From JBGYPP01 sp041838515 (GTDB taxonomy: Bacteria > Bacillota > Clostridia > Lachnospirales > Lachnospiraceae), in the NCBI GenBank assembly GCA_041838515.1, contig JBGYPP010000032.1, forward strand, positions 1-51,421: 51,421 bases of DNA, read 5' to 3'. Shown here in pieces: positions 40,647 through 49,016 of this stretch (within the stretch, counting starts at the first letter, position 1; each line of letters starts with the position of its first letter). Both the position numbers and the translations under genes were made by a program. The notes under the pieces were generated by a model. The model was not told the DNA's origin and ran no database searches. It worked only from the letters and a program-made list of their open reading frames with translations.

Positions 40647-42089
40647 TTAGTACTTCTTCCAACAGGCCGGCACCAGCATTACCAATACCGGATAGAGTTC
40701 CAGACGGCCCGCCAGCATATTAAATATCAGTACCAGCTTAGAAAAATCTGAAAAGAGCGAAAAATTGGAGGCAGGCCCCACTCCCTCCAAGCCCGGGCCT
40801 ATATTGTTCAAAGTAGCTACCACAGCGGTAAAACCCGTGGTAAAGTCTACCTCATTCAGGCCTATCAACAGCAGGGAACCCAACAAAACCATAAAGTACA
40901 TGGCGATATAGACATTGGTGGAACGTATTACCTCCCGGGGCAGTACCCTGTTGTCCATTTTGATCTTCTTAATCATACCCGGATGTATCAGTGTATGCAT
41001 TTCTTTCTTCACAGTTTTGAGCAGGATCAGCACCCTGGCCACCTTGATCCCGCCGCAGGTACTGCCCGCACAGCCGCCCATGAACATCAGTATGACCAAA
41101 ATGGTCTTGGACAGCTGGGTCCAATTGTTATAATCCGTAGAGGAATACCCTGTGCTGGTGATAATAGAAGCCACCTGAAAAAAGGACTGCTGCGCCGCCT
41201 CCCCAAAACTGCCGAACATATCCCGCACATCATAAGCTATGGCCAGAGTGGCCACCGCCACCACAGCCAGATACCAGCGCAGCTCCTCCATGGACAGCGC
41301 CTCTTTGATATGTCCGGAGAGCAGAAGAAAGAATACCGTATAATTAATGCCGCTGGCCGTCATAAAGATGGCCACCACATTTTGCACTGCCACGGAAAAG
41401 GAGGCCATGCTATCATTTCGTATGCCAAAACCGCCAGTGCCCACAGTGCCAAAGCTTAAGGTCAGCGCATCCAGCCAACCCAGGCCGCACAACAGCAGAC
41501 AGATCACCTCTGCCACGGTGATGCCCACATATATGGTATAGAGTATCTTGGCGCTGTCCTTGACCCTGGGCAGCATCTTGCCCACAGAGGGACCTGTACT
41601 CTCCGCCCGCATCAGATTCATACTGGATCCGCCCATCAAGGGCAGCACTGCCATAATCAGCACGAATACGCCCATGCCGCCTATCCAGTGGGTAAAACTG
41701 CGCCAGAACAGGCTTGCTCTGGATAGGGATTCCACATCCGCCAGCACGCTGGCTCCGGTGGTGGTAAAGCCGGATACTGTTTCAAATAGCGCATCCACCA
41801 AACCGGGTATCTCCCCGGTCAGCACAAAGGGCAGGCTGCCAAACAAGCTCATCACCATCCATCCCAAGGCAACGGACACAAAGCCCTCCCGGGTATAGAG
41901 CTGCTTCCTCTCCGGCTTTTGCAGACAGAGCACAAAACCCAGTCCAAAACAAAGCAGGGATATGGCCAAATAGGCAAATACCACCGGCCACTCACCGTAA
42001 GCGGCCCCGGTCAGGGCGGGAAAGAGCAACAGCACCGCCTCGGCTTCCAACAGCCGGCCCAGGATATACCCCAACATGGCATAATTCAT
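40647..42089 (-). CDS. trkH: TrkH/KtrB-type potassium uptake membrane subunit
   Basis: This 480-residue protein has about eight to ten membrane helices in four repeated M-P-M units. The selectivity filters are visible as TVSGFTTTGAS, GTVGTGGFGI, IITSTGYSST and LNNIGPGLEGVG; the last two vary, as usual. The gating segment FMGGCAGSTCGGIKV is typical. It transports potassium, or potassium with sodium, and is gated by TrkA. Its ATG overlaps the trkA stop by four bases (ATGA). With a sodium-type ATP synthase, sodium-coupled uptake would be consistent, but this is inference. It ends in TAA. Confidence 0.95.
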   Translation of the reverse strand: MNYAMLGYILGRLLEAEAVLLLFPALTGAAYGEWPVVFAYLAISLLCFGLGFVLCLQKPERKQLYTREGFVSVALGWMVMSLFGSLPFVLTGEIPGLVDALFETVSGFTTTGASVLADVESLSRASLFWRSFTHWIGGMGVFVLIMAVLPLMGGSSMNLMRAESTGPSVGKMLPRVKDSAKILYTIYVGITVAEVICLLLCGLGWLDALTLSFGTVGTGGFGIRNDSMASFSVAVQNVVAIFMTASGINYTVFFLLLSGHIKEALSMEELRWYLAVVAVATLAIAYDVRDMFGSFGEAAQQSFFQVASIITSTGYSSTDYNNWTQLSKTILVILMFMGGCAGSTCGGIKVARVLILLKTVKKEMHTLIHPGMIKKIKMDNRVLPREVIRSTNVYIAMYFMVLLGSLLLIGLNEVDFTTGFTAVVATLNNIGPGLEGVGPASNFSLFSDFSKLVLIFNMLAGRLELYPVLVMLVPACWKKY

Positions 42090-43453
42090 CGGCCATCCTC
42101 CAAAATATCCCCTATGCTGTCTATGGGGTTGCCCCTCTGCACCAGCACCACATGATCCCCCTTGGCCAACTGGCTCTGGCCATTGGGCAGGATGATTTTA
42201 CGCCCCCGCCGTATACTGCAAATCAACACACCCGGCTTGATACGCAGTTGGCCCAAAGGCTTTTGTGTGACCGGGGATTCCTCCGAGATAATAAATTCCA
42301 TAGCCTCTGCGCCGCCATCGTCCAACTTGTACAGATTTTCTATTCGATCATAGCCACTGGCAGCTCCCAAAGCTCTGGTATACCGCAGTATGGTATCCGC
42401 CGTCACCAACCGGGGGTAGACTATGCTGTCCATATGCAGGTCATTGATCACGCTGCTAAAGGTGATCCTGTTGACCTTGGTGATTACCTTGGCCTTAGAC
42501 ACTTTTTTGGCATAGAGGGAAAGCAGTATATTTTCCTCGTCCAACTCCGTCAATGCGGCAAATCCCTCCACCCTCTCCAGCCCCTCTTGGGAAAGCAGAT
42601 CCTTGTCCGTGCCATCCCCGCAGATTACCGTCGCCTTGGGCAGCAGGGCGCTCAACTCCTCACAGCGGGCAAAATTCATATCGATAATCTTGGTGTTTAT
42701 GCCCACCTCCAGCAGCCTTTTGGCCAGATAATACCCTATCTTGCCACCGCCCACTATCATGGCAGATCGAGCCTTGCCGGCGGTAATGCCTATTCTGCTG
42801 AAAAACTCTCCGGCTTTCTGGGGCGTGGACACTATGCCCAGCACATCCCCCTCTCGCATGACAAAGCTGCCGCCCGGTATAAAAACCTCTTCCCCCCGTC
42901 TTACTATACACACCAGAACATCCTGGTTAATCTTATTTCGTATGTATTGAATTTCTTTGTCTTTGAGTATGCTCTGCTCCCCTATTCGGAAATGCAGAAG
43001 CTCTATGCGCCCTTTGGAGAACAAATCCACCTTGATCGCCTGGGGAAATTGGAACAGCCGCGCTATCTCTGCCGCCGCTGCCGCCTCCGGGTTTATGCAC
43101 ATGGCTATGCCCAGGCTCTCCTTGAGAAAATCCAATTCCTGGCTGTAGACCGGCCCCCGCACTCTGGCTATGGTCTTACAGCCCGAGGCCTTGCGCGCCA
43201 GCACGCAGCAGAGGAGATTTAACTCATCCGAACCGGTGACAGCAATCAACAGATCGGCCTGCTGTATGCCCGCCTCCTGCAACACCTGATAACTCACGCC
43301 ATTGCCGACCACGCCCAAAGCGTCCAGGTCATCGGTAATATTGCGCACCTTGGACTCTTTCTCATCCACCACCACAATATTGTGGTCTTCCTTGCATAGC
43401 TGCTCCACCAGTGTATAACCCACCTTACCGCAGCCCACAATAATGATATTCAT
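42086..43453 (-). CDS. trkA: TrkA potassium uptake regulatory subunit
   Basis: A 455-residue peripheral protein with two RCK units. Each has a Rossmann domain (MNIIIVGCGKVGYTLVEQL at 1-20; MIVGGGKIGYYLAKRL at about 230) and a TrkA-C domain (SKGRIELLHFRIG; GAEAMEFIISEES). It binds NAD(H) or ATP and opens the TrkH channel. The ATG at 43453 follows an AGGGATAGGGG site; the longer ORF would overlap the promoter. It ends in TGA, overlapping trkH. Confidence 0.96.
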   Translation of the reverse strand: MNIIIVGCGKVGYTLVEQLCKEDHNIVVVDEKESKVRNITDDLDALGVVGNGVSYQVLQEAGIQQADLLIAVTGSDELNLLCCVLARKASGCKTIARVRGPVYSQELDFLKESLGIAMCINPEAAAAAEIARLFQFPQAIKVDLFSKGRIELLHFRIGEQSILKDKEIQYIRNKINQDVLVCIVRRGEEVFIPGGSFVMREGDVLGIVSTPQKAGEFFSRIGITAGKARSAMIVGGGKIGYYLAKRLLEVGINTKIIDMNFARCEELSALLPKATVICGDGTDKDLLSQEGLERVEGFAALTELDEENILLSLYAKKVSKAKVITKVNRITFSSVINDLHMDSIVYPRLVTADTILRYTRALGAASGYDRIENLYKLDDGGAEAMEFIISEESPVTQKPLGQLRIKPGVLICSIRRGRKIILPNGQSQLAKGDHVVLVQRGNPIDSIGDILEDGR

Positions 43454-43504
43454 ATACGCCCCTATCCCTACGCCCGGCCCCATGCCCTGCGCCCATACAG
43501 GGCG

Positions 43505-43533
43505 ATTATACCATTCTCCATAGTGGCGGGCAA
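43505..43533 (-). promoter_or_regulatory. trkA-trkH promoter
   Basis: On the minus strand: -35 TTGCCC (43533-43528), 17-bp spacer, -10 TATAAT (43510-43505). It lies right after the stop of the large secreted protein gene. Confidence 0.7.
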
Positions 43534-43535
43534 CT

Positions 43536-46500
43536 TCAACGCAGGCGGCTGCGCAAATCCCCGGTAATGCTGCCCTGCACATCCACCACCCTGGCCAGGG
43601 GATAGCGCTCCAGCTGTGCCTCCCCCTTATATGCGCGTATCATAATTCCATGCTCCCCCTCCGGCGCCGTCATAGGTATGGCCAATTCTATGGCCTCCTG
43701 CTGCTGCCAGGCCTTTCTCCCACTGTAATCAAAGGCGAATACCTGGAATTCCTCCCCTCCGGCCAGCGCCGGCGGCAGCTCCACCTCTACCCTGTCCACA
43801 TATCCCAAGGCCCAGAACCGCAGGATACCCCATTCCCCCCGCCGGAAAGCCCCCTTGCCTCTGATTTTTTCCAGAGAAGCCTCCAGAGCAAAGCTTTGAT
43901 TGGCAAATACCCTGTCTATGCGGTTGCCCACCCGGTCCACAGCCCAGATCCGCAGGCTGTATCCTCCGGCAAACAGGGAGTCCCGGGCATTTACCTCCAG
44001 GGATATTCTGCCATCCTCCGCAGGCGCAAGCTCCCTCTCCATGCCATTATCCCCATTGCGTACAGCCACGCCCCAGCTGTCCAGCCCGGACAGCATATCC
44101 CGGGCCTCCAAGACTAGCTCCAGCCCCTTGCCCAGCACCGGCGCCGAGTCCAGAGCCTCCGCCCCCATTATCTGGGGCGCTGTACCATCCCCGCATATCC
44201 AAATCCCCCTCTCCTTATCCTCCTGTATGTTGCTGCGCAGGCTACTCCCTCTCCAGACCGCCTCTGCTCCCGGGCTTATATGCCGCCACTCCCCTTCCCG
44301 GCCCAGGCCAAAGGCATAGCGCAGGCCAAGAGTCCGGCCACCGTCCCGCAGCCAGCTGCGGCCTTTGCCCAGGGGCAGGAGAAAGCCCTCCCCCCGCTCC
44401 TCCAGTGCCAGATCTTGATCCGCTGCCACACCCGTCCCTTGACGGCCCAGATATACAAGCTGAGAGGCGGATTCCCCCTCCTTGTTCCTATTTACATAAA
44501 AAATCTGTCTGCTCCACTCCCAGCCCTCCCCGGGATCTCCCAGTATGCCCGCACCCTGGGTCAGCCAATACACCTCTTTCTCCCCAGTCCGCAGATAATA
44601 CCTATCCGGCGCAGCTCTCCATACACTGCCCTCCTTCCCCTCCAACTCCAAAGCCTGGGTATAGATATAGGGGCTGTTTCCATCCCAGTACAGAGGTATG
44701 TGCACGCTCTCTCCCACATTGCCGGCCACATCCTCCGCCGCCAAATGCAGATATCTCTTGCCCGCAAGGGCTTTGCCGGCCAGATACAGGCTTCTCGATT
44801 TTTGCAGGGTTCCCATATCCGCATCCAGGGAGGTATAAGGACTGCTATCCGCCAGATACCTATATCCCCTAATTCCGCTGGTGATTTGGTTTTCTGTCTG
44901 GTTGGAAACGCATATCTCTGCCAGATCCACTTTCCTGTATGCGGCTGCCCGGTGGTAATAAGCAGTCCCCTCATCCCCGGCCTCATCCCAATGCAGCCGC
45001 AAAGCGCCTCCAGCCTGCCTTTGGCAGCGTATGCCCTCCGGCCGTGATGGAGCTGCCATATCCCGGGCCGCCACATCCTTCAGAGAATTGCCCTGATGCA
45101 GCTCCCCGGACTCTGCCGGCAACAGCACCCATTCCCCCTGCTCCCGCCTTTGCCACAATCTGTATACATTGCCCCAGCCATCCCATTGGCTCCAACGCAG
45201 ATCTACGGCTCCGGAGCCACCATAGACCCCATAATCCGCCTCGGCCTCCAACAGCAGTTCCTCCCATCCCGCATACAGGCGCACATCCTCCCGCCCCTCA
45301 TACCTATCTCCTGCCCCTCCCACTCTCCGGCTACAGTTCTCATCACCATACCAGCCCCCAAAGACATACCCCGGCCTGACCGCCGGCGGCAGGACAATGG
45401 CAGCCTGACTGTACAAGGCTCTCAATCCCTCCCTATGGCCATGGGGGGCTGTATATACATATACATCCTGGCTAAATCCTCCCTCCAGCGGACTTGTAGG
45501 CTCCCAGCCGGCAAAAGCCTCCCTCAATTCCCTATCTTCCACACTCCCCCCGCCCCGGGCATCAAAGGTCACCCGGCCCCAGAGCCTGCCCTGGATCCGA
45601 TCCCCCTCCAGCGCATACCTATCCCCATAGTATCCCTTGCGGCTCCAAACACCCTTCTCCCCCTTATAACTGCCCTCCCCGGGATCTATATCCAGCCAGC
45701 TCCACCTGGGCGACCACTGGGCGTACAGATGCACCACACCCTCTGCCCCCCCTTGATAATTTTGGTTGGTTAGGTTTTTCACAATTTGTCCGTCGCCGTA
45801 GGCCGCCCCCAGGCCGTCCGGCCTGGTATTCCACCCCAAAAAAATGTACCCTCGTCGGGAATACCCATTGGGGCGCAGATGGTTTTGGGCGGTTATAGGC
45901 GCATTTTCATATACGGAGCCGTCGTTGTACATATGCCAGCTGTCCGGCATATGTCCGCCCACATCGCCCCCGTTTGCGTGATACCGCACCATATAACGGT
46001 TCAATGACACAGCCTGGCATCTATGGCTGGGTATGCCCGCCCCCTGTTCCAGATTTCTGCAATAAGGGCAGAGATAATAATAGGTCATACCCATATCCAA
46101 ATACCCAATACTGGCCGCCGCCTCCCGGCTCATATACATCAGCACCCAAGCCAGATTGCTCCCGCAGTCTGCGCAATATGACATCCACCCGGAGTAGTAT
46201 GTCCTATGGCAGGGCCAACGCCCATATTGCAGCCCATGAAATCCCCCATCTCCGCCGGGATAGGCATGATGTATGCACTGACCCGGCGTATGCCGTACCA
46301 CCCACCTGCCCACGGGTATACGCCCTTGGCGTTCATAGGAAAAGTAATGCTCCCCCTCCCCCGGAGTTCGCAAAGAGGATGCTATTCCGGTATGCAACTC
46401 TGTTCCATAGTCATACCATCGGCACTGCCTGTCTCCGGGATTGGTGGTAAAAGCCCTGCCATCCGGACTGAACTGCACATAGGGACTATGCTCCAGCGGC

Positions 46501-46586
46501 AGGGCATGGGCAAAAGCACCCCTGCCCTGCAAACACCACACGAAACACGCCGCCAACACCCCAAAAAAACGTCCAACTTCCCGCAT
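43536..46586 (-). CDS. Large secreted protein with Listeria-Bacteroides-type (InlB B) repeats
   Basis: This 1016-residue protein has a signal peptide (about 1-28, FGVLAACFVWCLQGRGAFA). The N-terminal block (about 30-210) is rich in Cys, Trp and Tyr, with YCADCG, LCPYCRN and HRC that could bind zinc or form disulfides. Two copies of an InlB B-like repeat follow: YMVRYHANGG to VHLYAQW (about 205-295), and VTFDARGGG to VRLYAGW (about 345-445). The rest (about 450-1016) is beta-rich with DVAGNVGESVHIPL and DRVGNR, resembling bacterial Ig-like or Big domains. No anchor motif (LPXTG or SLH) is seen. Similar secreted proteins occur in clostridia; function unknown. The ATG at 46586 follows GAGGTGAGG. 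Confidence 0.78.
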   Translation of the reverse strand: MREVGRFFGVLAACFVWCLQGRGAFAHALPLEHSPYVQFSPDGRAFTTNPGDRQCRWYDYGTELHTGIASSLRTPGEGEHYFSYERQGRIPVGRWVVRHTPGQCIHHAYPGGDGGFHGLQYGRWPCHRTYYSGWMSYCADCGSNLAWVLMYMSREAAASIGYLDMGMTYYYLCPYCRNLEQGAGIPSHRCQAVSLNRYMVRYHANGGDVGGHMPDSWHMYNDGSVYENAPITAQNHLRPNGYSRRGYIFLGWNTRPDGLGAAYGDGQIVKNLTNQNYQGGAEGVVHLYAQWSPRWSWLDIDPGEGSYKGEKGVWSRKGYYGDRYALEGDRIQGRLWGRVTFDARGGGSVEDRELREAFAGWEPTSPLEGGFSQDVYVYTAPHGHREGLRALYSQAAIVLPPAVRPGYVFGGWYGDENCSRRVGGAGDRYEGREDVRLYAGWEELLLEAEADYGVYGGSGAVDLRWSQWDGWGNVYRLWQRREQGEWVLLPAESGELHQGNSLKDVAARDMAAPSRPEGIRCQRQAGGALRLHWDEAGDEGTAYYHRAAAYRKVDLAEICVSNQTENQITSGIRGYRYLADSSPYTSLDADMGTLQKSRSLYLAGKALAGKRYLHLAAEDVAGNVGESVHIPLYWDGNSPYIYTQALELEGKEGSVWRAAPDRYYLRTGEKEVYWLTQGAGILGDPGEGWEWSRQIFYVNRNKEGESASQLVYLGRQGTGVAADQDLALEERGEGFLLPLGKGRSWLRDGGRTLGLRYAFGLGREGEWRHISPGAEAVWRGSSLRSNIQEDKERGIWICGDGTAPQIMGAEALDSAPVLGKGLELVLEARDMLSGLDSWGVAVRNGDNGMERELAPAEDGRISLEVNARDSLFAGGYSLRIWAVDRVGNRIDRVFANQSFALEASLEKIRGKGAFRRGEWGILRFWALGYVDRVEVELPPALAGGEEFQVFAFDYSGRKAWQQQEAIELAIPMTAPEGEHGIMIRAYKGEAQLERYPLARVVDVQGSITGDLRSRLR

Positions 46587-46753
46587 TTTCACCTCACCTC
46601 ATATCTCTCCGCCAAAAAAGGGTGCAAAAAATCTAGCCCGGCAGACCCGCCGTCATATCACAACCAAGATCACTGGATTTTTTCGCCACTGAACTGTGGC
46701 CAAATAGAATTGCCATTATCAGAACGCATGGATGATACAGAACTTATATTCTC

Positions 46754-46783
46754 CTTATAGCGCATATCCACCGGGTCTGACAA
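46754..46783 (-). promoter_or_regulatory. Possible promoter of the large secreted protein gene
   Basis: On the minus strand: -35 TTGTCA (46783-46778), 18-bp spacer, -10 TATAAG (46759-46754), giving a leader of about 160 bases. Confidence 0.5.
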
Positions 46784-46866
46784 GCGCTTTTCCCTATTTT
46801 GGGGGGCAAAAAAATGCCGAATTTGACCAAAGAAAAATTTCTCTCTTTTGACCAAGGCATTTCCTA

Positions 46867-46895
46867 TTGACATTCCCAAAACCCCGCAGTATAAT
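46867..46895 (+). promoter_or_regulatory. tRNA-Arg promoter, full consensus
   Basis: -35 TTGACA (46867-46872), 17-bp spacer, -10 TATAAT (46890-46895): both boxes and the spacing are ideal. It lies about 31 bases upstream of the tRNA. Confidence 0.88.
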
Positions 46896-46926
46896 TTTTT
46901 TGTTGTGGCAATCACTGCCCCATTCT

Positions 46927-47000
46927 GTACGTGTAGCTCAGCTGGATAGAGCGTCTGGCTACGGACCAGAAGGTCGTGGGTTCGAATCCTGTCACGTACA
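46927..47000 (+). tRNA. tRNA-Arg (anticodon ACG)
   Basis: 74 nt. Acceptor stem GTACGTG / CACGTAC with discriminator A; D arm AGCTCAGCTGGATAGAGC; anticodon stem TCTGG / CCAGA with loop CTACGGA, giving anticodon ACG (the A is normally edited to inosine and reads CGU, CGC, CGA); T arm with GGTTCGAATCC. CCA is not encoded. A bidirectional terminator follows at once. Confidence 0.96.
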
Positions 47001-47001
47001 T

Positions 47002-47034
47002 AAAAAACCCCATCGGCATCCGATGGGGTTTTTT
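47002..47034. terminator. Bidirectional terminator between tRNA-Arg and the GT-C gene
   Basis: Stem A6-CCCCATCGG / CCGATGGGG-T6 with a three-base loop (CAT). T runs follow in both directions, so it serves the tRNA (plus) and the glycosyltransferase pair (minus). Confidence 0.92.
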
Positions 47035-47041
47035 GCTTTCC

Positions 47042-49003
47042 CTATTCCGCCCTCTCTAGGAGCAAACGCTCCGGCCCGGCCGCATACGCCGGCACATACC
47101 TGGCTCCATTCCAGACAAAATCTGCCGAGGGAGCGGGTCCTATCCACAGTATGGCCTCAGGCACATATGTCCTGTCTATATACTGCGCAGAAACATTGTC
47201 CGCCACTACATGTTCCATCCTTTCTAACTGCCCCTTTAGCAAGGCCCAATAAGGATATTCATAATCATTTCCGCCCACAAATAATCCCAGGCGGACAAAT
47301 CCCCTCTCCCTTACCCTACGGCACAGTTCTACAGACGGGGCATACTCCTCCTCCCTGTAAAGAAAATACCCATAGGGCCATGCCCGGCTCTGCTGCCTTG
47401 CCGACAGCAGAGCATGATACCTGGCCATATTGGCCAAATCCAAGATGGCCAGCGCAGCTATGGCAGATACCATAGCCCATTTGGCCGCCTGCCGCCGCCC
47501 CTCTCCCCACAGCCTGCTGCCCTGCTCCAACCCCCAGCCTACGGCCGGACATAGCAGAAGCAAAAAGGAGAGCATATAACGGCTGACATAATAATTCCAC
47601 CGGGCAAACAAGCAGAATATGGCAAAAGACAGCAGGGAGCAGACCACAAACACTGGTACTTGCAACCTCTCCCTCCGCCTCTGCCTCCACCAGAGTATCA
47701 GGCACAAAACCGCCGCCGCCAGCAGAGCGTACAGCAGTATGGGATTCGCCGCCGTATCGTGTATGTAATCCGGAGCTGGGTGCAGACGAAAAGCATGCCC
47801 ATCCTCAGATATAGCGCTGTGGTTCATATCCACGCCCAGCCGCCAGGCCAGGCCTGCCACCAGCCTCCCCCACAGCCCGTTGTACTCGCCCAGGTAGATA
47901 GAAGTCATGTTGGAAACCACATTCTTGACCCCATTCACCAACAGATAGGCAGGATGCAGCGTTCCCACCAACTGTCTGGGGCCGGACATGGGGGCAAAAA
48001 TCCCACCAAAGCTCTGTATATTGCGCGCCCATTCTATGCAAATAGGCCAGAGGCCCAACAATCCCGCCCCGGCCATTTTCACCAAAAAAACCCCGCCGCC
48101 GCTCCGGCGCAGAGCCAGGATAAGGACTGCAAGCCCAAAGGCAGCCATGGCAAAACACACGCTGGGCTTGGTCAAAAAACCAAAGGCCGCTGCCAAGCCC
48201 ATGGATATGCCTCTCCACAGCCACAGACCCTCCCATCTCCACAGCCTTTCTCTCTCCAGCAAGTCCAATACAGAATAGACAAAGGCCGCCAGCCAAAGCG
48301 TGGCCACCAAATCCACCTGGGTATTTAGCGCCTCTGCAAAGGCTATGGGCAGGGAGGCAAACAACAAGGCGGACAAATAGGAAAGACCCTTGCCCACCCC
48401 CAGCCGACCAGCCAAGCCATACACTGTCCAAATGCCTATGGCATATGCCAGAGACTGAGGCAGGCACAACAGGGCCTCTCCCCAGAATATATAGAGGTGT
48501 AATAGCAAAAACTCGCCCAAGGGCGGATTGGCAATCAGCCGCAAACTATTGTTTGCATAATGCTCCACTGAGGCATTTTGAGTCCAATAGGCGATGCGGG
48601 CCAACCTATAAGTGATGGAATCCCAATTGTAGGGCTGGGTTCTGTGCGCCAAAACTATGACAAATAGAGCTATGGCGGCCAAGCCTCCTGCCGCCAGCCT
48701 CTCCCCCCTGCCCGAGGGCAAGACGGGCAGCAGCGTGCGCCAGTCATAACCGCCCAAAACCATACGCCGCCAAAGGGAAAGGCTCAATGCCAGCGCCAAT
48801 GCCCCCCAGAATATGGCCAGGGAACGCAGCTCCAGTGCGTGAAAAGCCGACAACAACTCCGTGGCCAAGAACAGAGCCAGCATCCACCATAAACAAGCCT
48901 GCAAAAATGCCTCCCAGCGGCACAGCCCGGCGGTTTCCTTACCCTTTACGGCACCCAAACCCAATCGTATATGGCCATACATAGCCAAAAGAGAAATTCC
49001 CAT
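47042..49003 (-). CDS. GT-C-type membrane glycosyltransferase (GT39/PMT-like)
   Basis: This 653-residue protein has about 10-12 membrane helices. The first outer loop, YNWDSITYRLARIAYWTQNA, fits the GT-C pattern of an acidic residue that binds a polyprenyl-phosphate sugar donor (PMT/ArnT-like). After the last helix comes a soluble C-terminal part (about 540-653). Such enzymes move sugars from lipid carriers to proteins or wall glycans at the outer face. It lies 13 bases after another GT-C-like gene on the same strand and ends in TAG just before the terminator. Substrate not known. Confidence 0.72.
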   Translation of the reverse strand: MGISLLAMYGHIRLGLGAVKGKETAGLCRWEAFLQACLWWMLALFLATELLSAFHALELRSLAIFWGALALALSLSLWRRMVLGGYDWRTLLPVLPSGRGERLAAGGLAAIALFVIVLAHRTQPYNWDSITYRLARIAYWTQNASVEHYANNSLRLIANPPLGEFLLLHLYIFWGEALLCLPQSLAYAIGIWTVYGLAGRLGVGKGLSYLSALLFASLPIAFAEALNTQVDLVATLWLAAFVYSVLDLLERERLWRWEGLWLWRGISMGLAAAFGFLTKPSVCFAMAAFGLAVLILALRRSGGGVFLVKMAGAGLLGLWPICIEWARNIQSFGGIFAPMSGPRQLVGTLHPAYLLVNGVKNVVSNMTSIYLGEYNGLWGRLVAGLAWRLGVDMNHSAISEDGHAFRLHPAPDYIHDTAANPILLYALLAAAVLCLILWWRQRRRERLQVPVFVVCSLLSFAIFCLFARWNYYVSRYMLSFLLLLCPAVGWGLEQGSRLWGEGRRQAAKWAMVSAIAALAILDLANMARYHALLSARQQSRAWPYGYFLYREEEYAPSVELCRRVRERGFVRLGLFVGGNDYEYPYWALLKGQLERMEHVVADNVSAQYIDRTYVPEAILWIGPAPSADFVWNGARYVPAYAAGPERLLLERAE

Positions 49004-49016
49004 ATTTCTGCCCCCA

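Larger units (their letters stand above)
46593..46926. other. Intergenic region between the large secreted protein and tRNA-Arg
   Basis: 334 bases. It contains a minus-strand promoter (46754-46783), the tRNA promoter (46867-46895) and two direct copies of TTTGACCAA (46822-46830, 46847-46855). An ORF on the minus strand here has no ribosome site and overlaps the tRNA promoter; I see no gene. Confidence 0.6.

Noticed and set aside
46822..46855. Two TTTGACCAA direct repeats as the start of a CRISPR or iteron array
   Set aside because: Only two short copies, no regular spacing and no cas or rep genes nearby.
46670..46915. 81-codon minus-strand ORF upstream of the large secreted protein
   Set aside because: Overlaps the consensus tRNA promoter, has no ribosome site and no protein-like composition.
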